64,000 bases of DNA from Paramacrobiotus metropolitanus (GCF_019649055.1 NW_026570333.1:62001-126000); one strand, 5' to 3'; counted from the stretch's first letter, positions 1 to 10,244 are shown. Notes: generated from the sequence alone by a model not told the origin. Made by a program: numbers and translations.

Positions 1-1
1 C

Positions 2-1191
2 ATGCTGAATGTGCTCTTACAGAAGGGAGATCAGAAACGGGCTGCCAAGGAAAAGATTAAGGCAGATAAGTTGAAGGAATCGTTGACGCCGAAGGGTATA
101 ATGGAACTAGCCTATGAATCGGATAACGAACCAGAACAAGATACACCCACAGCGTCGGGACAAGCAGCTACGACGAGCCAACAGTCACATGGTGAGAAAA
201 CGAAAGCCGTAACTCCCATGGATAAGCTGACGGCACAAACCGAAGCGGAATTGGAAGAAATGCGCCGTCGTCAACAACAGGCACCGCTGTTGCCAACATC
301 GAAGCAAGCAAAAACTAGTGGCGGCAAATCGAAAACCGATCTAACCTCCCAAGAAGAGGGAGTAGCAGCTGAAGAAACATCGAAGGATGATGAGACGGAC
401 TCAGCTCCCACCCAGAGAAACGAACCCAAATCGACGAAGTCCTCATCAAGCTCGATTCCAAAGCTCGAAATCGATGAAAAAGAATTGACGTCAGAAGATC
501 GCGACTACATGCTCGGAATACCACTGGACAATCAGAACCACGCTTGGTGCGAACTGAAGAGCATCTTGGCTAAACAGCCATTCCAGACGATGACTCAAAA
601 GGATCTCAAAGCGACAATCTGTGCCAACCGAGTCCTGAAATTATCTGGCGTAAGCTTTGACAGAATGACCAAGAGGGCCTACAAAGAAGGAAAGTTGGGC
701 TTTTGTTACTCGGATTCCAACAGATGGTCATATTACCTCCCAAAACCAACGCTTCACCCTCGACTGAAGATGGAACTGAAATATTGGAAAATTGCCATTA
801 CCGATGCGGCAATGCCGAGACTTGGCGGATCGATGGGAGTCACATGGGATGACTTATCAAACTTCTTTGCCGTTAATTACGAGCTGGGAATTTACAACAT
901 CGAACGAGATTCAGACAAGCAGTGGAAAGTCTTCTCGATGATAATCTCCTTGAGATTAAAAACAAGCGAATTTATTCGAAATCCGAAGAGCTCCCCGAAG
1001 ATACTCCAGAGAAGGAGATCGTGGACTCGGCGAACATTCCGGCATCCCAGGAAGTTACCTTGGAATCGCAACAGCCGGCATCCGCCGAGCCCGCAGCTGG
1101 CGATGCTCAAACGAAATCAGCTGAAACTGGGGATGCGGTGTCAGCAACGACTGAGACAGTAGAGTCGGCTGACTCATCAGCAAAAGAGTGA
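2..1191 (+). CDS. Unrecognised charged protein, 5' partial, with a frame change
   Basis: I do not recognise this protein. The frame is open from the left edge, so the true start may lie outside the window. The first ~155 residues are low-complexity and rich in K, E, S, T and Q. A more globular part follows (about residues 160-310) with W, Y and C residues typical of a folded domain. Near 905-925 the convincing reading moves to another frame, a Pro/Glu/Ser/Thr/Ala-rich tail ending at 1191; the original frame instead becomes Arg-rich up to 1162. This is either a one-base frameshift or an unrecognised intron. Codon style resembles the 1003-residue ORF at 19770, which lies in the same orientation beyond the Polinton, so both may belong to one older element that the Polinton split. 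It could also be a host gene. Confidence 0.45.
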
Positions 1192-1378
1192 ACGCGAGAT
1201 GCGTGATATGCGGTCAGAAAGGTCCACCGCATATCACAGAAGAAACAGCATCATATCAGTTTAACAAAAGCGAAAAGTTGAAATAACCGAGATGAAAAAC
1301 GTTGAAACAGATGGTTGAGAAGACTTTGCGAATGTGCTAAAACGAGATGAGAAGATGAGATAATCACATCAGTTAAAA

Positions 1379-1384
1379 CAGGCG
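1379..1384. repeat. Left target-site duplication of the Polinton
   Basis: Six bases (caggcg) directly abut the left terminal inverted repeat and match cagacg at 19604-19609 in five of six positions. A 6-bp duplication is the known signature of Polinton integration. Confidence 0.75.
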
Positions 1385-1498
1385 AGTAGTAAGGCAGTAA
1401 GGATAGCAGCATTTTCAAGAAAAGTGCGGCAGTCTGGCTGCTTCTCTGATTGGCTGCTCACGAATGAGCCCCGAGACAGGGCTGCTGATCTGGCTGCT
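1385..1498 (+). repeat. Left terminal inverted repeat of the Polinton
   Basis: 114 bp that reappear in reverse complement at 19490-19603 with about one visible mismatch (near the gagcc(c/a)cgag stretch). The outermost bases are AGTAGTAAGG. Confidence 0.93.
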
Positions 1499-1729
1499 AC
1501 CGGCTAGCGGTGGCTTACTGACTGGGCTGCTCTGGCTAGCGGTGTCCCGATGGCTGGCGCCGACCTAGTGACCTACTGTCTGCTTTTGTCTGACTACGTA
1601 GTGAAGGTCTCCCTGCCGGTCATAATTACAAAGACAACCTACTGTAATTAGCTGATCTTTTTATTTTTTTAACTGGCACAATTTGCGGAACACAGGCACA
1701 ACACACGCTTCACAAAATACAGGCCGCAT
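1499..1729. other. Subterminal region, no gene seen
   Basis: This stretch between the left TIR and the first minus-strand ORF has imperfect repeats of ggctagcggt and a partial copy of the CGCCAGT-family motif (ctggcgccgacctag near 1555). I see no ORF of note. It may hold terminator or packaging signals, but nothing shows this directly. Confidence 0.4.
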
Positions 1730-1915
1730 TCACATAATAAACAATGGCCGCTGTTTATACAGCTGTCGTCGCTTGTAGCGCTGCTGGTCGGCGTCGTCGT
1801 TCTCTCGCGGTCGCTTCTGGCGGGACTCGTGCCGGATATAACTATTATATCCCTTCTTCCCGGTGGTGTCCTCCTGTTCGGTGTCCTGGTCGGTGTCGTC
1901 GGAAAGGTCAGACAT
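1730..1915 (-). CDS. Small acidic-then-basic ORF at the left end of the Polinton
   Basis: About 61 codons from an ATG at 1915. The N-terminal part is rich in Asp/Glu/Ser/Thr and the C-terminal part in Arg, Lys, Gln and Tyr. The frame stays open upstream to about 2032 with a strongly Ser/Asp/Glu-rich composition but no ATG, and a possible splice acceptor (ctcttag) sits at its upstream border. It could therefore be the last exon of a spliced gene. I do not recognise a family. Confidence 0.3.
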   Translation of the reverse strand: MSDLSDDTDQDTEQEDTTGKKGYNSYIRHESRQKRPRENDDADQQRYKRRQLYKQRPLFIM

Positions 1916-2036
1916 CAAATCGTCGGTACCATCTGGTTCGGATAACGAATCGGAAACATCCGATTCGCTTTCCGAATCATCCGGTTCGTCAGTGCTCTCC
2001 GTAAAACCGATCGAGAGCCGCCCCGCCGATCTCTAA

Positions 2037-2177
2037 GAGTTACCGATGTGGTCGTACGTGCACATCCTGTATACTGCCATTTCTCACACGAATGGCTATG
2101 ATTGTACTAATCAGTGAGCCATTCGTGTGAGAAATGATAACATACAGGATGTGCACGTACGGCCACATCGTTAACTC
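2037..2177. repeat. Large imperfect inverted repeat (61-bp arms)
   Basis: Arms at 2037-2097 and 2117-2177 are reverse complements with only a few mismatches, separated by 19 bp. The right arm overlaps the 3' coding end of the small spliced gene at 2107-2495, so the left arm looks like an inverted copy of that gene end. The structure could fold into a long hairpin. Confidence 0.85.
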
Positions 2178-2495
2178 TCGAAGTTAGGCGGGCGGCTTCC
2201 GGATCTCCAATATGGGTTTTTAACCGCAATCGGAGGGCTTCCGCGCCTTCTTTAAAGGCGATGCTCCTGCGCACTTGCACGTCAATCGGTGAAATCCGCC
2301 ACTGGCGGGCCATAAACTCCACGTCCCCTAAAAACACCTTAGGTTTTAAAACATAAACCAGCTTCACTGGTTATAAAATGTTTTAAAATTACATAATGTT
2401 ATCTGAGGGAAAAACCGCTATTTCAAAAATAAAATTAATTTAATAAAAATAATAATAAATATAAACTCACCACGAATGACTTTGAGAGATGGCAT
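2107..2495 (-). CDS. Small spliced protein (94 residues), function unknown
   Basis: A short first exon (2495-2471) encodes eight residues and ends at a consensus donor (gtgagt). A 104-nt intron runs 2470-2367 and ends in an ...aaccag acceptor. Exon 2 (2366-2107) continues the frame to a TAG. The junction restores one continuous reading frame of 94 codons, which supports the model. A TATAAAAAG box lies at 2630-2638, about 135 bp upstream of the ATG. The protein is basic, with an Arg-rich central part, and has no domain that I recognise. Its 3' end lies inside the 61-bp inverted repeat. The alternative is an unspliced GTG-start ORF. Confidence 0.45.
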
Positions 2496-2755
2496 TTTTT
2501 TTGGAATAACGAAGGGAAAAACTCAAAAAAAAATAAATTGCAAAATGAATCTCTGAGCGTATACGGTTTAGCAAACCAACCAGCAGAAGTTCTAACAAAA
2601 TGTGACGGTATCTGATGCCAAAATTTGCTCTTTTTATACTAAGTGAAGAGGACGTACACCCATTTGATGAAAAATATCTGGGGCGCATGTCCTGTACTGT
2701 GTATTAAACTAGGTTAGAATACGGTGCGAAGAGTAGTAACGGTGGACACCCTGTG

Positions 2756-2838
2756 CACATACTGAATCGGTAGAGTGATCACGTACACATACTGAATCGG
2801 TAGAGTGATCACGTACACATACGAAATCGGTAGAGTGA
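2756..2838. repeat. 30-bp tandem repeat, about three copies
   Basis: The unit cacatactgaatcggtaga (plus gtgatcacgta) occurs three times with slight change in the last copy. It lies in the spacer between the small spliced gene and the 3' end of the polymerase gene. Confidence 0.85.
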
Positions 2839-3139
2839 ATCCGTTACTGAGCTCGAGCAAGTTCTACCACCACGTTACCAAAATTCAGACGGACTGTTAC
2901 TCGGTGTATTGGGCCGATACTCTCAACCACACCAACGGGGAATACTGAGTTTCCTGCTAGTGAGTTGCAAGGATCGGGCTTTCGTAGCCTCTTTTGCAAT
3001 AACAACCACAATTGTGAACAACACAACATACCGCTTATGAATAGAAAAGAATTAGTTTATTCAGTAACAAACAGCCAAACAACCCGGGTTATAACAGTTG
3101 GCGTTCTGGTAATAAAAACTGTACCAAAAATCAAACAGC

Positions 3140-6100
3140 TTATTGTTTAGTACCGAAAGGTAGTGTCGTAAAGTCGGAAAGCAGCATGCGTTTGTCGTAA
3201 ACCATTTTCAGCTTCTTGAACAAGCGAACCGTGTTGATTTCTTGGGTCTTGCCATTGCGTTTAATGTATTCAGGATAGATGATCTGAACATGGGATTCCG
3301 TCCCGTCCAAAAGGCGCTTCAGTTTTTCAAAGTCCAAGGCCTGTCCAGTCCTGGCAAAGGATTTGGTGACCTCATCAAAGTCCAAGATGTCCTCCGTGTA
3401 CCCGTTTTGTGTAAGGCCTTTTGCCTACGAATATTAAGATGTCCTGCATACACTGTAATTACTGTGCATACTGTATAGTATGTGTATACTGTACATACAA
3501 CTTGGGCATACCTTTAGCTCGATCCGGCCAGTGTCAGTCTCGTAGCTGTACACCTTGGGGCCGCAGGACACGAACTTCATAATGTGACTCTCGCCGGCCT
3601 GCAGTTGGTTGTCCCAGTCGCCCAGGATACTACCGGTTTCCGGCACCCAGTCCCCGGGGCGGGTGAGGAAGACAACGGAATCGGTATCATAGTACATCAG
3701 CCGGTCACCCAGCTTCTCCATCATGTCCAGGAGGATGAGGCGTGCATTGGCAGTAGTGAACGCAGCCAAGGCGACGTTTGTAGCGTTACTTCCTTCATTG
3801 TAGTCTTCTCCTTGGAGTAGGTCACCATGAGGCAGTCCTCGTTGACGGCAAACACATCATGAATTTCAACGGTCTTGGAGCGGATCATGTCCAAATAGTC
3901 CTTGGTTTTGTAGACGAACTTGGTCATAGTCATATCATCCCGCTGTCCTTGCTTGCCCCATAGGTAGTTCAGACAGTTCTTGGCCACATTACGGCGCCCA
4001 GCATCGTAGATCATGGCTTCCGGATCAAGGTCGATCCCCTCACGTTCTTTGACCTTGCGGATGAAGTCATCTTTCTGTTGGGAAGTTTTACACCAGCTGG
4101 GCCACCCGCTGGCTTCCATCTTGATTTTCAGAAACTTGTTGATGTACGCAGCATAAACGCCGGCTTCCAAGGTGTCCCAGTGCCATACCTCGTACACTTC
4201 CTGCACGGTGTATCCCCGGTCGATAGCGTGGTGGAGCTCCGGGGTGGTCCACACACCTTCGATGCAGCGGTCAGCGTCGCTATGCTGGCAATAGTCGTTG
4301 TACTTAGTGTCCGCACACGTACGGCAAAGCGCAAATACCAACTTCTTGTTGATAGTAGCAGGAAGAACAGGGTACAAACACTGCGGTGGTGGTAGTATCT
4401 TGCACGACACCAAGCCATAATACTCTTTCACGTCCTTGAAATCCGACAATATAACTGTTGGGTGGCCGATAGGGTACGTCTTGGTCTTGTTGACGAAAGG
4501 GTATAAGCTGACAACGTCGAAGTGCATAATCATTTCCCCCGGCTTCACTGCGTAGTATAAGCGACTGGCATTAGTACGACCACCTTTAAAGGCGTCCCGG
4601 GGATTCAGGGGCTCGCGGAGGTTTTGGCCAGACAAGAAAGTACCAATGTCCGTATCCTTACGCTCACTTTTCCATTCACACTCCCACTTGGTAACTACTG
4701 TATACTTCTCATCTTCCAGGTAGCGTACACGGTCCAAGTATTCCTCGTACACTTCACTTATCTTTTTACGAGAGAAAGGGGATCGATCTTCTTCTTCGGT
4801 ACATTCGGGATGTCCGTGGAATACACAACCGTTATATTCGTACACTGTACGAGTTGCGGCATCATAGCCGTCCACGTAATACGGGCCAATGTGCACTTCC
4901 TTGCCATTCCGACCATGCTGAATACGCCCACCCAAGTCACGGTTCAACATTTCTAACCACTGAGTTGCTTGAACACTGGTACGTCGGTTCCGGTGAGGTC
5001 CATGGGAGGACAATACAGCTAGTTTCTCAGGTTCCAAATGAAAGGTGCGGTAGTAACGGTTGCAGGCAGATGACATGGTGATACTATCCAGCGGGTTTAG
5101 ATTAGTCAGAGCGACAAAATCATCAACGAACTTCAGGGCACAACGCCGGAGCACGGTGACGTCATTCGAGCAGTAGGCCATGATTTCCGCACGGAAGTCG
5201 AACTGCCCACCCGCAGCGGCTTTTGCTTCAGCGTACCACTTTAGAAACTCCTCTTTATCTTTCTTTTTCAGACCGTCAAAAACGTACATTTCCGGTTCGG
5301 GCCACGGCAGTACCTTATCCCAGTTTTCAGGTCGATTGAAGTGGTGAGGGAAGTCGCCCTTCTTGACCTCCACTTCTAAACCAACCGCTTTCGGTAAACT
5401 GCTGAGTTTCATAGGCATAAAATTTAACGTGTCACGGGAACACATATTCAAGGACCGATAACGCAGTTCCAACAGCTGAGTGCCCCTCTTAATAACTTCC
5501 AGACCACGCAGCTTATTATCCAAAAGGTGTTTCAAAAGGAAATGACCGTCATATCCCCGGAAGTTGTGAGCAATAATCGTGTAGTGATTGTGTTTCTCCG
5601 AAAATAGCCATTCACCAAACTGCTGGGCAACATCTCTTGTCATTGGTTGACCATCCGCCGGAAATCGAAACTCCGTGCCGTCTTCGTACTGGGCCACAAC
5701 ACAACTCGGTGTATGTCCATTAATTGGATCATTAAATGTCTCGTAATCAAAGAAGATGTATCGCTTTGGTCGCTCTGGTTGATCCGTTGATAAAGGCTTT
5801 GGAAAAGTCTTGATATAACACTTATGTGTGGCTTGAGAAGCCCATTCGCGGCAGACCGTGCAAAACATCTCCCCACACTGGTGCTTTTCATTTGGTCGAC
5901 GTGTTAAGTTTACAAAGCGTCGGCAGTCTTTACAGTAAAAGATCTGGGAACAAAAGGTTTTTCCATTGCGGCGAACAGCTCTGTGAACGTTGAAACATTC
6001 TTGGTTGTTGAATGTACGACGACAATCACCACAGTAAACAACGGACCCTTGGACGCAGTCACTAGCTGCCCGATAACACAACCGACAGTTTCCACCGCAT

Positions 6101-8252
6101 CGATGCCGCTCCTTGTGACTGTAGGGTACATCGCACTCGGAGCAAAAGTATGACGAGTTAAAAATACCGGTGGCAGTGGTTACGAGGTCAAAGTGGTTCT
6201 TCTCCAACAAGACAAAGATCTCCAGCATGTTCTTTGTTTTCGTCTCTGGTACACGAGCAATAATAGTATTACCGTGATCCGCCGAGATCACCTTTACTTG
6301 AAATTCGGGGAAGCACTCGTGTTGTAAAGAGGACAGGTCATTGAGGTCATAGCACCGTCCTAATGGTAAATCAGCTAACCGAATAATCTCTCTGGCGTGG
6401 CTGGTCAATTTGTTGATCCCCTTCTCACTGTACAGATGTTTCCACTGGCTTTTGTACGCTCCCTGAACATCGTGCGTCAAACGGTACTTGTCCAAGTACA
6501 ATGCGGCGGGTAAACAGTAGTTGTTAGGCACACGAACTGTAACAATGGACTTGCTGAAACGCTTAGCATCGCGTGCCACGTGACGGTGTATGCACTTCCA
6601 GTTCCCTCCACTTGGCATGATGGTGCGAAAAATGCGGATTGAGAAGGTATCGTCCAGCACCATCCGCCCGGAGTTGGCCTTGGTACAGACAGCAACAAGG
6701 TCATCGACACTGAAGTCCGACAATTTCCGCATCGACAAGTAAATTGGAAATTCTAGCGATGCACAGCCAATGGAAATGGTAACACGGTCAGATGGTTGAA
6801 ACTGAGCCACGCAGAGATTCAATATGGATTCCAGCAGTAAAGGCAGAAGCAAGACAGTTTCTTCCTGGGAATAAGTACGCGGCAGGGTGGCGATCTCCAC
6901 ACGGTACTCGTACTCGGTGCTGTTGAATTTCTTGAACTTGCGCTCTTTGTTCTTAGTCAGGCTGAATAGGGCTGAGAAATCCGGAATATCACTGATTTCT
7001 TCCAGTGCCTACAGATATATAACATGTACTACAAGGTGAATGGCTTATTCATTACAAAAACAATTAAGTGACCTGCATTTTACGTAAATTTTCTTATAAT
7101 TGTTGTACAAAACCGACTTGTTTGTTTTGCGAAAACAGACAATTGTAAAAAAAAACTAACTTTTCGGATTCTTGAGAAAATGTCGTTCTTATTTTAATGT
7201 TTTGTTAGCTTACCAGTGGCTTTCCCGAAACTGCATCTGGAATATCAATGTCCATGGCACCATCCGTCGCTTTCCCCGCACCTCCCTGATCAGCGCTCCT
7301 TACCACCTAGATCGTTGGAATTTGGTAAGTTCTCAGTATGTTGTGTTATTCAAGTAATGTTTTAACTAGGACAAATGTCTATACACAAGTTGATGCACAT
7401 CAAAACAACTTTTGTTTTAATTAGGCCAAAAGACTGACTCGACTATTGTTCTAAGTAGGTCAAAAGACTAACTGGCATCGATGATTACTGTTATCAATAG
7501 ATGAATCAGTATTCTTAGTGTCCGTCACAACAGAATATACTATTCTGGAAAGGCTAGTGGCGTATAAAGCGAAAGGCTTCTGATTAATAAAAACAATAGT
7601 TTTATAGTTTACCAGGACGCAGTGTTTCAGCCTACTGATATTTATTATTATTATTATAAACTTTTTTTTTTTTTATTTGCATTTGTTATCAGCAAATGCT
7701 TGTTCCAAGTGGAAAAAAAGTAAATCATTATCGAATTTGCAAATGACTTAAATAAATTAACTATCTTAAATATTTAGCAAGCTACAGTCTACCAGAAGGT
7801 TTTGATTCCAATATTCTAAATGGATCAAACGACCGCCTTTTGTCGATGATTATAATTTTTATTCGAAGTCTTTATCGCATAAACAACCGCTAACTGGTGG
7901 TAAAAAACGGTTTCCTCCTAGTTTTTATTTGTCAAAAATATTTACTTTGAAATGGAGGTATTGAAATTTATAGTAGGTATCAGTTACGATCGTTTAAAAA
8001 AAAAAACAAAAAAAAAGAAATCCAGATAAGCGAGCATTGAAATTTAAGCTATTTTTAACAAAAAAACTATTCTTATCTTCAAACGTCACTCACCCAATCA
8101 TCCCAATCACCAGTCGCAAGTATGGCATCGGTATCCTGACGATCCGCATCGGTGATAATGTACGGTGGCGATGGTGGAAGATTCCATGACCCTTCGTCGA
8201 AAATAGCATCAGTGTCCATACGATCAACATCCGCAAGCTGATAGTCGTCCAT
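3140..8252 (-). CDS. Protein-primed family B DNA polymerase, spliced, with one frameshift
   Basis: This gene would replicate the element. Four exons fit: 8252-8094 (53 residues, two acidic D.DR.DTDAI-type repeats), 7306-7214 (31 residues), 7008-3512 and 3424-3140. All junctions have GT-AG signals and keep frame. The large exon shows an N-terminal Cys/His zinc-binding region, exonuclease motifs (FDYETF; HNFRGYD; YCSNDV), polymerase motif A (SLYP), a VSR-like endonuclease segment (YEYNGCVFHGH), and a motif B region with K...N...G. Motif C (YYDTDS) lies in another frame: a single-base change near 3795-3806 moves the reading, so the gene as written is interrupted. The 87-nt intron 3425-3511 follows. 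Its promoter is a CGCCAGT palindrome plus TATA box at 8306-8340. The frame break may be real decay or a sequence error. Confidence 0.93.
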
Positions 8253-8305
8253 GATGACCGTCCAAAAATAAGCTCCAACTGCGATTCAGCCAGAGCGACG
8301 CACGG

Positions 8306-8340
8306 CTTTTAAATAATTTTGATCGCCAGCGGTACTGGCG
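8306..8340 (-). promoter_or_regulatory. Polymerase promoter: CGCCAGT palindrome plus TATA box
   Basis: On the minus strand, two copies of the motif face each other (CGCCAGTACCGCTGGCG, 8340-8324). About ten bases downstream is an A/T-rich TATTTAAA box (8315-8308), and the ATG of the polymerase first exon lies some 55 bp further. The IAP gene has the same layout at 9533-9569. Confidence 0.65.
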
Positions 8341-8634
8341 GTTGACCTAGTTTATGTCTAGTCTCATTCAGCTGGACTGGCGATTGACCTAGTTTGTGTC
8401 TAGTCTCATTCATTTGGACTGGCGATTGGCCTAGTTTGTGTCTAGTCTCATTCAGCTGGACTGGCGATTGGCCTAGTTTGTGTCTAGTCTCATTCAGCTG
8501 GACTGGCGATTGACCTAGTTTGTGTCTAGTCTCATTCATTTGGACTGGCGATTGGCCTAGTTTGTGTCTAGTTTCATTCAGCTGGACTGGCGATTGACCT
8601 AGTTTGTGTCTAGTCTCATTCAGCTGGACTGGCG
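8341..8634. repeat. Seven 42-bp tandem repeats carrying the CGCCAGT motif
   Basis: Seven units of 42 bp, each with ACTGGCGATTGxCCTAG and then a variable cagctg or catttg hexamer. The order of variants suggests a higher-order 126-bp (three-unit) duplication. The array lies directly upstream of the polymerase promoter, so it may act as an enhancer or origin-binding array. Because 42 is a multiple of three, one minus-strand frame stays open, but I do not read it as a gene. Confidence 0.85.
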
Positions 8635-8692
8635 ATAACCGTCTACCATTCACGGCTATTGGTCGCCACACATGTTTGAACATGTACGCATC

Positions 8693-8726
8693 TTACCCCC
8701 TTTCTTTTGTTTATTTTTCCCCACCC
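8693..8726 (-). terminator. Shared 34-nt 3' element with polyadenylation signal (IAP gene)
   Basis: In the sense of the IAP gene this reads GGGTGGGG, then AAAAATAAAC (an AATAAA signal), then a purine-rich stretch ending GGGGGTAA. The identical 34 bases occur at 19305-19338 downstream of the other BIR gene. It lies about 35 nt after the RING stop codon. Confidence 0.7.
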
Positions 8727-8760
8727 CTTTCTTTTTATTGGTTGTTTTGTAGCATTTAAT

Positions 8761-9495
8761 TTAACAAATAAAAATTGTGTTGCACTCCCAGACACGAGTG
8801 CGACAAATAGGACAATGATACATACGCATAGAACACGCATCGCAACAGGCTGCATGACCACAAGGTTGAAAAGCACACTTTATATCAGCATTCAAACAAA
8901 TAGTACATTGCGGCTTCTCTGAAGTCTCTTTACGCTCAGCGTAGACGGCAGCCGCCGCGGTGGCCACTTGCTCCGATTTCGCAAAGGCTTTGGCGATGAT
9001 TTCTTCCGCATATTGTAATCATTTTTCCTGTTTCACGAAGCTGCAGTTGTACGACCCAACACCATGACGCGCGTGTTCATCCCATGGAATATCTTCAACC
9101 TGCCAGTTTTCCAGATAAATGTTACAAGAAAAGCACTGGACCCGATCCTTTGGTCCAGTAAAAAAGAATCCCGCTTCGGCCATTTCTCGCGGGTGTTGTT
9201 TAAATGTCCAGTTGTAAAATGTAGCGAATCTCGCTTTAACATCAGCCATTGGGGGGTGTAACAAAGATCCAACTCTGGGACAGTCGGTTGCTTCCATGTC
9301 GTGTCGCAGGACAAGGTTTTCATCCCCTTCCCAGTCATGCGTAGTCCACGCACAATATGCACAACCGACTTCATCGGGAAACTGCTTAAAAAACAGACCG
9401 GCAAGTACCAGTCCGGATGGAGCCGTCAAAGGCCATGGCCAACTGACAAATGACCGAACACGGTTTTCAACAATTGTCATATCTGGTCGCGCCAT
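8761..9495 (-). pseudogene. IAP-type protein BIR-BIR-RING with an in-frame UGA
   Basis: Members of this family bind caspases or other death regulators and can ubiquitinate them through the RING. BIR1 has a perfect CX2CX16HX6C pattern (CAYC...H...C). BIR2 has CFSC, then X16-H and a slightly longer X9-C. A TGA at 9021-9019 closes the BIR part, but the same frame continues without further stop through a linker to a C3HC4 RING (CTIC...CGH...CPIC) ending at 8761. Total length (about 245 codons) and architecture are like viral IAPs. I start at the ATG at 9495 because the upstream part of the ORF holds the palindrome and TATA box. It may be read as BIR-only, by stop readthrough, or be a broken gene. 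Confidence 0.85.
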
Positions 9496-9532
9496 TTTGA
9501 ACGAATGAAGTTCATTACACGCTTCGCGAGCG

Positions 9533-9569
9533 TTATATATTGTTGATATCGCCAGTTGGTACTGGCGAT
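9533..9569 (-). promoter_or_regulatory. IAP promoter: perfect CGCCAGT palindrome plus TATA box
   Basis: 9548-9569 is a perfect inverted repeat of 9-bp arms (ATCGCCAGT / ACTGGCGAT) around a 4-bp spacer. On the minus strand a TATATAAC box follows at 9540-9533, and the IAP ATG at 9495 is about 40 bp further. The site lies inside the 3' coding end of the small membrane protein gene. Confidence 0.7.
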
Positions 9570-9751
9570 GAGTCATCACTCAGCATTACGTCTAGTACAT
9601 CTTTTGTCAGCTGGTTGGATTCCGTTATGCGGGTTACGTTGGGCTTAGCAAAGTGGCCACATATTTCTAAAATATTAAAAATCAGTAATAAAATGGTGAT
9701 GAGAATTCCAAAAATAATAGAAATTATCTCTTTGATTGTAGGTTTATCCAT
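9533..9751 (-). CDS. Small single-pass membrane protein
   Basis: 72 codons from an ATG at 9751 that overlaps the 3' end of the protease gene by 8 bp. After about eight polar residues, a strongly hydrophobic Ile/Leu/Phe-rich helix spans roughly residues 9-33. A short polar tail with Asp, Ser and Pro follows. I do not recognise a family. The tight overlap with the capsid-protease block suggests a virion or egress role, which is inference. Its last codons contain the palindromic IAP promoter. Confidence 0.6.
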   Translation of the reverse strand: MDKPTIKEIISIIFGILITILLLIFNILEICGHFAKPNVTRITESNQLTKDVLDVMLSDDSSPVPTGDINNI

Positions 9752-10244
9752 GATTTATTAGTGATTTTATGAATTCGTTGTCTCTTAATTTTGCGCTTAT
9801 ACGGAAGAATTTATTGATAAATTTGCATACGAATTTATCATTCACCCCTTTATGCTTGGTGAATGCCGACATCAGATCCTTATACGTAAAACCGTAGCAT
9901 CGCAATAATACATAAAACATACAGTACTGACCGCATACGGTGCTGTCGGTGTTTTGTCTTGTAGTATTGGACATAATGACGTAATCATCACCCATCCATT
10001 CTGCAATATCCGACGAATATTCCGCAGGATTACGGCCATACGAATCAAACGCTTCTAACATGTTTTGGCGAACGCAGAAGAAGGACACCCAGTGCTCACC
10101 GGGACTCCCCGTTTTTTGTGTGTTTACGATATATGCACCGGGGTATTGTTTTTCTGGTATAGTGTTACTAGAAAAAACACCAACAAAAATATCGCGAATT
10201 TTAGGATCTGAAAAAAGGGATTTTTCGATTTCTAAATTATTCAT
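9744..10244 (-). CDS. Adenain-like cysteine protease
   Basis: This would be the maturation protease that cleaves capsid precursors. The 166-residue ORF has the adenain-type arrangement: a catalytic His in GEHWVSFF (about residue 51), an acidic residue in EAFDSYG (about 68), and Gln plus Cys in a block reading STVCGQYC near residue 107. Length and order fit the C5/Ulp1-like protease of Polintons. The start ATG overlaps the stop of the capsid gene (ATGA). No frame break is visible. Confidence 0.88.
   Translation of the reverse strand: MNNLEIEKSLFSDPKIRDIFVGVFSSNTIPEKQYPGAYIVNTQKTGSPGEHWVSFFCVRQNMLEAFDSYGRNPAEYSSDIAEWMGDDYVIMSNTTRQNTDSTVCGQYCMFYVLLRCYGFTYKDLMSAFTKHKGVNDKFVCKFINKFFRISAKLRDNEFIKSLINHG

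Noticed and set aside
2844-3150. Short ORFs on both strands between the tandem repeat and the polymerase 3' end
   Set aside because: No start context, splice signals or family likeness; consistent with chance.
8341-8634. CRISPR-like array
   Set aside because: The units are contiguous 42-bp tandem repeats without unique spacers, in a eukaryotic mobile element.
8309-8683. 124-codon minus-strand ORF made of SPVQLNETRHKLGQ-like repeats
   Set aside because: The frame is open only because the 42-bp repeat is a multiple of three and stop-free; it lies in the regulatory array upstream of the polymerase and includes the palindrome and TATA region.
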